This document shows, piece after piece, positions 5,522 to 9,397 of a DNA stretch of 9,397 nucleotides. This stretch comes from Candidatus Nitrosopumilus sp. (lineage in GTDB: Archaea > Thermoproteota > Nitrososphaeria > Nitrososphaerales > Nitrosopumilaceae), in assembly GCA_013043295.1 (NCBI GenBank), contig JABDOO010000124.1, forward strand, positions 1 to 9,397, read 5' to 3'. Within the stretch, counting starts at the first letter, position 1. Each line of letters starts with the position of its first letter. A program made the position numbers and the translations under genes. The notes beneath the pieces were generated by a model. The model was not told the origin of the DNA, did no database searches, and worked only from the letters and a program-made list of their open reading frames with translations.

Positions 5522-5998
5522 ATGGCAATTAATCATATTTCAGAAAAAGCAAAGATTGGGGATAATGTGCAGATTTGGCATTTTACATATGTTGGTGATA
5601 ATGTAGAGATTGGGGATAATGTAAAAATTGGATCTTTAGCACATATTGATTATGACGTAAAAATCGGCGAGAACACAAAGATTGAAGGTCAAGCATACAT
5701 TCCACCTCTTTCAAGAATTGGAAAAAATGTATTCATTGGACCGGCTGCAGTTTTAACAAACGATCCATATCCAATGTGTGATAAAATGGTAGGGGTAACA
5801 ATTGAGGATAATGCAATAGTTGGTGCTCGTGCAGTAATCAAAGCAGGAGTTAGAATTGGAAAAAATAGTGTAGTTGCAATGGGAGCAATTGTAACAAGAG
5901 ATGTACCAGAAAATTCTGTAGTGATGGGTTCCCCAGCTTCTATTAGATATAGTAGAGAAGAATATGACAAAAAGAGAAAACAGTGGATAGAAAGTTAA
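5522..5998 (+). CDS. Left-handed beta-helix N-acetyltransferase, probable sugar-nucleotide (WbpD/WlbB-like)
   Basis: A 158-residue hexapeptide-repeat acyltransferase. Successive turns of the pattern [I/V]G-[D/E/K]-N-x-x-[I/V] run from residue 11 to about 120 and would form a trimeric prism that binds acetyl-CoA between subunits. IWHFTYV (18-24), FIGPAAVLTNDPYP (71-84) and the closing VVMGSPA (133-139) are shared with the WbpD/WlbB enzymes that N-acetylate a 3-amino-uronic acid nucleotide sugar. The acceptor is therefore probably the amino group of a UDP-amino-sugar, in the cytosol. Its neighbour two genes upstream resembles the partner oxidoreductase, which supports this. The last gene of its operon; its TAA stop overlaps the stop of the opposing membrane-protein gene. 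Confidence 0.85.
   Translation: MAINHISEKAKIGDNVQIWHFTYVGDNVEIGDNVKIGSLAHIDYDVKIGENTKIEGQAYIPPLSRIGKNVFIGPAAVLTNDPYPMCDKMVGVTIEDNAIVGARAVIKAGVRIGKNSVVAMGAIVTRDVPENSVVMGSPASIRYSREEYDKKRKQWIES
5553..5622 (+). repeat. 16-bp exact direct repeat one helix coil apart
   Basis: AGATTGGGGATAATGT occurs at 5553-5568 and again at 5607-5622, exactly 54 bp (18 codons) apart and in frame. Eighteen residues is one full turn of the left-handed beta helix, so this is consistent with duplication of a coil within the acetyltransferase gene. Confidence 0.6.
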
Positions 5999-6225
5999 AG
6001 ATTAATTTCTTTTTTGAAGATAAAGTTTTTCAATTTTGATAAAATTAAAATCCAAATCACAACTAAAACTATAGCAATTACTGCTTTAATCACAGATGCA
6101 ATAAACCAATCCAAGTCTCCAAATCCAGAAATTGAAATGGGTCCAAGAAGTGTAACTATAATTCCCCCTCCAACAATGATCAAAGCCCACATTGCAAACA
6201 AAAATCCAAATAGACCAGACTTCAT
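5995..6225 (-). CDS. Small two-helix membrane protein, function unknown
   Basis: A 76-residue hydrophobic protein with two predicted membrane helices (about 5-29 and 40-64), joined by a short acidic loop (SISGFGDLDW). The basic tail (KLKNFIFKKEINL) suggests both ends face the cytoplasm. I do not recognise a family. It is supported as a gene by the ATGA overlap with the upstream transferase gene and by a GGGAG Shine-Dalgarno 7 nt before its ATG. An antisense frame of similar length on the plus strand lacks such signals and starts with TTG. Being co-translated with a polyprenyl-phosphate sugar transferase, it may assist or regulate that enzyme, but this is inference only. Confidence 0.7.
   Translation of the reverse strand: MKSGLFGFLFAMWALIIVGGGIIVTLLGPISISGFGDLDWFIASVIKAVIAIVLVVIWILILSKLKNFIFKKEINL
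6006..6015 (+). terminator. Possible T-tract terminator of the plus-strand operon
   Basis: TTTCTTTTTT begins 7 nt after the acetyltransferase stop. It lies inside the opposing membrane-protein gene, where it encodes the lysine-rich tail. It suits archaeal oligo-T termination. Confidence 0.4.
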
Positions 6226-7214
6226 AGTGTGACTCCCATCATAAATGCAGTAATTATTGCCAAGACTCCCGAAAATATTGCTAATTTGAAAATCGCAAAT
6301 CCGACTTGTTTTTCTGTCATTGGTCCTCCAGCAAGAATTAATCTCACCAAAGTGACAGGAGCTTTTCTATCATTTGTGGCCTTTAATCTAAAATCTTCAG
6401 TATGATCAACTGGTTTTCCCTTGATTTCCCTGTGCTCTACAATTCGTTTTACGCTTGATAGGAACAAAAATGAATTGATTACAGCAGGCAGTAGTGCAAC
6501 TGCAGCAATAATTTCTACGCCACCCACAATTGCAATAGAGCCATACATTGCACCTAATGTTAGTGCACCAGAATCTCCAGGAAAAATCTTACTTGGAATT
6601 TTATGATACTTGTAAAATGCTAGTGAAACAAATCCAAGCGGTAAACTAACTATTGCAATTTCATAATTTTGAACAATAAACAAGCAAATCGATAATGAAA
6701 AACTAGCAATCACCATAAAACCACTTGCAACACCATTTAGAACATCAATAGAGTTGATTGTATTTCCAGTAATTGGAATCATGAAAATTATCAATGCAAA
6801 GTATAGTGCAGGAATCTGTACTGTCCCAAATAATGGAAATGCAAGATCTGAATCATATGCACCCAGTGCAATAATTGGAATTGCAGCTATTGCCAATGCA
6901 ACTGGCTTAAACCATCCACCCATTACTTTTCTATCATCAACGTATCCAATTAGAAATGCTGCAGTTGTTGTAATAACAATTGCAAGGATTTCATTCATTT
7001 GTAAAAATGCATAAAGAACGATTTCAGATGCAATAATTCCTGTAATAATTGCTGGACCGCCTGGTCTTACAACCATTACATCTTCTTTTTTGTTCATGTC
7101 TTTTACTGCAAAATTTCTTTTTTCTAAAATTTTGATTAGAGGTGGAGTCATTACAAATACAACAAGAAATGCAACAATGCAAGAAATTATAGCTGGAATT
7201 AGTAAATCAATCAA
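6222..7214 (-). CDS. Polyprenyl/dolichyl-phosphate GlcNAc-1-phosphate transferase (MraY/DPAGT1/WecA superfamily)
   Basis: A 330-residue polytopic membrane protein with about ten hydrophobic segments. It carries the superfamily's cytoplasmic motifs: KDMNK (38-42) with RPGGPA (50-55), GYVDDRK (90-96) with the Asp pair, NTINSIDVLNG (151-161), KIFPGDSGALTLGA (209-222) with the catalytic-region GD, and the loop HREIKGKPVDHTED (261-274). The reaction is transfer of GlcNAc-1-P (or a related sugar-1-P) from UDP-sugar to a polyprenyl phosphate, the first membrane step of N-glycan or surface-glycan assembly. The FPGDSG form and the archaeal background favour the Alg7/AglH type over MraY. The start is TTG, immediately after the helicase TAA and in the same frame; a later ATG (Met22) would remove the first membrane helix. 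A weak GAAGGG lies 8 nt upstream. Confidence 0.88.
   Translation of the reverse strand: MIDLLIPAIISCIVAFLVVFVMTPPLIKILEKRNFAVKDMNKKEDVMVVRPGGPAIITGIIASEIVLYAFLQMNEILAIVITTTAAFLIGYVDDRKVMGGWFKPVALAIAAIPIIALGAYDSDLAFPLFGTVQIPALYFALIIFMIPITGNTINSIDVLNGVASGFMVIASFSLSICLFIVQNYEIAIVSLPLGFVSLAFYKYHKIPSKIFPGDSGALTLGAMYGSIAIVGGVEIIAAVALLPAVINSFLFLSSVKRIVEHREIKGKPVDHTEDFRLKATNDRKAPVTLVRLILAGGPMTEKQVGFAIFKLAIFSGVLAIITAFMMGVTL
6233..6237 (-). promoter_or_regulatory. Shine-Dalgarno GGGAG for the two-helix membrane protein
   Basis: The minus strand reads GGGAG, 7 nt before the ATG at 6225 and inside the last codons of the GlcNAc-1-P transferase gene. It is the main evidence that the small downstream frame is translated. 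Confidence 0.55.
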
Positions 7215-9341
7215 TTATCTAACCCTTCGTAACTCTGCCTTTATGTTATCCGCAATGGTTGAACCAATTTTATCAATTTCTCCTAATTTATTTACAGGAA
7301 TCTTCCTCAAATCATCCAAGTTCTTTATTCCATGCTTGAAGAGAATTCTGGCTCTAACTCTTCCAATACCTTTGACTCTTACCAGATCAAGTAATTCCTC
7401 TCGAATTCCATAAACTACTCTATTTCTCAGGTCACCTAATTCCTCGAGCAAATCTGGTCTATCAACGTGTTTTGAAATCTCCCTTAGACAGTAAGAAAGC
7501 CAATTGGCATTCTCAGTCATTCTGTGCATGTCTCCAGACTCTATTCCGAGGCTATCAGAGAGGGATAATTCTGTAGATTCAGTAATCCAAGATTGTAAAG
7601 CCAAAAGACTCCTTGAGCAATCATATTCTGAAATGGGTTCAAGTAGTTGTGATTTATTATTCTCTATCATCAAACTGGCAGTTTCATAGTCTTTTTGTCG
7701 AAGGGAGAATTTTGGGAAAAATTCCTCACAGTTTGTAATAAGATGTAAAAATCCAAAAGTATGTTTTCCTTCTTCTGAAACATTTTCAATTGAATCTCTA
7801 AAGTATGTAGCAGTTAATGGATCAATATACAGCATTGATGTCTTTTTTCCAAATTCAGTTGCAGCGTATCTTTCACCTTTTTTAATAATTAGAAACTTGC
7901 TTGAAAGGAAACGCAGAGAGATATCAATTGCAAATTTTATTGTAGGCTTTCTTGATTGTAATCCACCTAGTGTTTGTAAAAAGAATTCAAGAATCTCTTC
8001 TTTTTTAATTCCAGGATGCGTAACTATAACACTTAGAATATGAGTTCGTAATGATCTATCATCGGTGATTTTAGATTCAATTGGTTCAGGTTCTCCATTA
8101 ATGTAATATTCAATTAGATCTTCAGTATTACCATTTCCAACTATTATTGCCTCGCCATATTTATCATACTGTGGACGTCCAGCTCTTCCACAAAGTTGCT
8201 TGTATTCTAAAATACTAATTGGTCTGTTTGCTCCAACTTTAGCATTATACCTATTGATGTTAGAAATTACAACTCGTCTTGCAGGGAGATTAACGCCTGC
8301 AGCCAGAGTTGGAGTTGATGATAATAATTTGATTACACCTTTACGAAATTCTTGCTCTACTGCTTCTCTACATTTTTGGTTAAGTCCTGCATGATGAAAT
8401 GCAACTCCTTTCTTTACAAGGGTAGCCAAAGTTTTCACAATTTCTGTATGTTCATTTTCGGCTAGTATTTTTTTTGATATTTTTTCTAGTTCGGAAATTT
8501 CTTTTTTTTCTAAAATTTGCGAGATTGTATCTGCTGCCTTTGTTGCTAAAGATTTTGAACGAGTTCTAGTTTCTGCAAATACTAGAGATTGACCTCCCTG
8601 TTGGACTGATTGCACGCCTAAATCAATAGGAGTTCCCCTCAAACTACGCTCAACTTCAAAGGTTTTGCCATCACTCATGGTAACTATACCTTCATCACAT
8701 ACACCTTCAGATAGGGGAACAGGTCTCCAGTCATTTTTTACCAGTTTACATTCTAGCCAATCTGCAATCTCATCAGAATTTGTAATTGTTGCACTTAGAC
8801 CTACAATCTGAGGATTTGTTTCTAATATTTTGAGTTGTGTAAGAATCATTTCAAGTGTTGGACCTCTGCTTTCATCTCCTATCAAATGAACTTCATCTGA
8901 AATTACTAGACCAATATCATCAACCCATTCTGCTCCATGTCTAATAATTGAATCCATTTTTTCATTTGTTAGAATTAACAAATTACTTTTCTCTAGATTT
9001 TTTTCAATGTTTTCAAAATCGCCTGTTGAGATTGCAACTTTAACTTTATTTCCTATTGCAACTTTTTCTAATTTTTTAAATTCAGTAAATTTTTCAGCAG
9101 CCAATGCTCGGAGAGGGCTAAGATAAATTACCTTACCCTTGTTATTTGAAATGTAACTTAGCATTGCAAGCATTGCAATCAAAGTCTTTCCGCTAGCAGT
9201 GGGGGCTGATACCAAAATACTCTTCCCTTCTAGTAAGCCAGCCTTTACACTATCGGATTGAGGAGGATATAATTTTGAATAGCCTTCAGATTTTAGAAAT
9301 TCAATTGCAGGTTTAGCAAGTTTAAGTTTCTCTATGTTCAT
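7215..9341 (-). CDS. hel308: Hel308 family ATP-dependent DNA helicase
   Basis: A 708-residue superfamily 2, Ski2-like helicase at the normal Hel308 length. In order: a Q-motif region YPPQ (25-28), Walker A APTASGKT (46-53), motif Ia SPLRALAAEK (75-84), Walker B DEVH (149-152), SAT (183-185), LVFAETRTRS (253-262), AFHHAGL (314-320), TLAAGVNLPARRVV (345-358) and QLCGRAGRPQYD (382-393). A winged helix and the ratchet domain follow, and the C-terminal helix-hairpin-helix LVRVKGIGRVRARILF (653-668) is the domain V autoinhibitory/ssDNA-binding element. Hel308 unwinds lagging strands at stalled replication forks with 3'-5' polarity. The ATG is preceded by a TATA box, and the gene heads an operon with a sugar-1-P transferase, a functional mismatch. 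Confidence 0.96.
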   Translation of the reverse strand: MNIEKLKLAKPAIEFLKSEGYSKLYPPQSDSVKAGLLEGKSILVSAPTASGKTLIAMLAMLSYISNNKGKVIYLSPLRALAAEKFTEFKKLEKVAIGNKVKVAISTGDFENIEKNLEKSNLLILTNEKMDSIIRHGAEWVDDIGLVISDEVHLIGDESRGPTLEMILTQLKILETNPQIVGLSATITNSDEIADWLECKLVKNDWRPVPLSEGVCDEGIVTMSDGKTFEVERSLRGTPIDLGVQSVQQGGQSLVFAETRTRSKSLATKAADTISQILEKKEISELEKISKKILAENEHTEIVKTLATLVKKGVAFHHAGLNQKCREAVEQEFRKGVIKLLSSTPTLAAGVNLPARRVVISNINRYNAKVGANRPISILEYKQLCGRAGRPQYDKYGEAIIVGNGNTEDLIEYYINGEPEPIESKITDDRSLRTHILSVIVTHPGIKKEEILEFFLQTLGGLQSRKPTIKFAIDISLRFLSSKFLIIKKGERYAATEFGKKTSMLYIDPLTATYFRDSIENVSEEGKHTFGFLHLITNCEEFFPKFSLRQKDYETASLMIENNKSQLLEPISEYDCSRSLLALQSWITESTELSLSDSLGIESGDMHRMTENANWLSYCLREISKHVDRPDLLEELGDLRNRVVYGIREELLDLVRVKGIGRVRARILFKHGIKNLDDLRKIPVNKLGEIDKIGSTIADNIKAELRRVR

Positions 9342-9342
9342 A

Positions 9343-9361
9343 CTCGGTTATAGTGACCGGG
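9343..9361. repeat. Short imperfect inverted repeat between the hel308 TATA box and start
   Basis: CTCGGT and ACCGGG flank a 7-bp spacer; five of six positions are Watson-Crick and one is G-T. It spans the predicted transcription start of hel308. It may be an operator, but the arms are short. Confidence 0.25.
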
Positions 9362-9370
9362 TTTTGATTC

Positions 9371-9378
9371 ATAAATAG
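9371..9378 (-). promoter_or_regulatory. TATA box for the hel308 operon
   Basis: The minus strand reads CTATTTAT, 30-37 nt upstream of the hel308 ATG. Initiation about 26-27 nt from its centre gives a leader of about six bases. No Shine-Dalgarno sequence is present, so near-leaderless translation is expected. Confidence 0.45.
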
Positions 9379-9397
9379 ATGCTTCTCTGAGCATTCT

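Noticed and set aside
5689..5970. 93-codon minus-strand frame antisense to the acetyltransferase
   Set aside because: Periodic sequence mirrors the hexapeptide repeats; no independent evidence for a gene.
6014..6232. 72-codon plus-strand frame over the two-helix membrane protein
   Set aside because: It starts with TTG inside a T-tract, has no ribosome-binding site and no plausible domain; the opposing minus-strand frame has operon overlap and a Shine-Dalgarno.
6222..7214. Assignment of the membrane transferase as bacterial MraY (peptidoglycan)
   Set aside because: It lacks the bacterial MraY PxHHHxE loop, no Mur ligases are nearby, and the host looks archaeal; the DPAGT1/AglH-type motifs fit better.
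6421..7413. Several plus-strand frames antisense to the GlcNAc-1-P transferase and the hel308 3' end
   Set aside because: Hydrophobic products simply reflect the membrane-protein codons on the other strand; no start signals or motifs are seen.
1..9397. Defence island, mobile element or CRISPR array
   Set aside because: No transposase, integrase, toxin pair, nuclease module, direct-repeat array or composition shift was seen; all genes look like ordinary chromosomal functions.

Overview
The window looks like core chromosome of an AT-rich, ammonia-oxidising-type archaeon (Nitrososphaerota/Thaumarchaeota, Nitrosopumilus-like). The evidence is an Alba chromatin protein, a Hel308 helicase with archaeal motifs, a dolichol-phosphate-type GlcNAc-1-P transferase, an archaeal-style Trm112 protein, and a tRNA gene without an encoded CCA. 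Several genes also have an archaeal TATA box about 25-35 nt before the start codon, which predicts leaderless or nearly leaderless mRNAs. The genus-level guess is inference. Base composition is even throughout, and I see no phage, transposon, CRISPR or integration signature.

Layout. Positions 1-689 (+) hold the 3' part of an isocitrate lyase/PEP mutase family gene that converges with alba (716-1003, -). A divergent promoter region then leads to a small HEAT-repeat protein (1119-1655, +, TTG start), whose stop codon lies one base from the 3' end of a tRNA-Ala(GGC) on the minus strand (1657-1730). Next come a ferredoxin-NADP reductase-like flavoprotein (1856-2701, +) behind a strong TATA box, and a HxGH-type nucleotidyltransferase (2753-3355, +, TTG start set by a GGTGAT Shine-Dalgarno).

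Positions 3398-5998 (+) form a tight four-gene operon. It encodes a class IV (branched-chain-type) aminotransferase, a Gfo/Idh/MocA oxidoreductase, a Trm112-like zinc-ribbon protein and a left-handed beta-helix acetyltransferase. The oxidoreductase and acetyltransferase resemble the WbpB and WbpD steps of diacetamido-uronic acid sugar-nucleotide synthesis. Converging on it from the right (9341 to 5995, -) is a second operon: Hel308 helicase, a MraY/DPAGT1-type polyprenyl-phosphate GlcNAc-1-P transferase, and a 76-residue two-helix membrane protein. The two operons meet with both stop codons inside one TTAA palindrome.

How the genes fit together. The convergent operons together offer nucleotide-sugar modification (oxidation and N-acylation) and the lipid-linked first step of surface glycan or N-glycan assembly, which is a plausible glycosylation neighbourhood. 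Hel308 (replication-fork repair), Alba and tRNA-Ala are housekeeping. I did not find a convincing new defence or mobile system. The parts that most deserve a second look are the Trm112-like gene set between two sugar-modification genes, the absence of a sugar aminotransferase of the expected fold, and the Hel308/GlcNAc-1-P transferase/two-helix protein operon.
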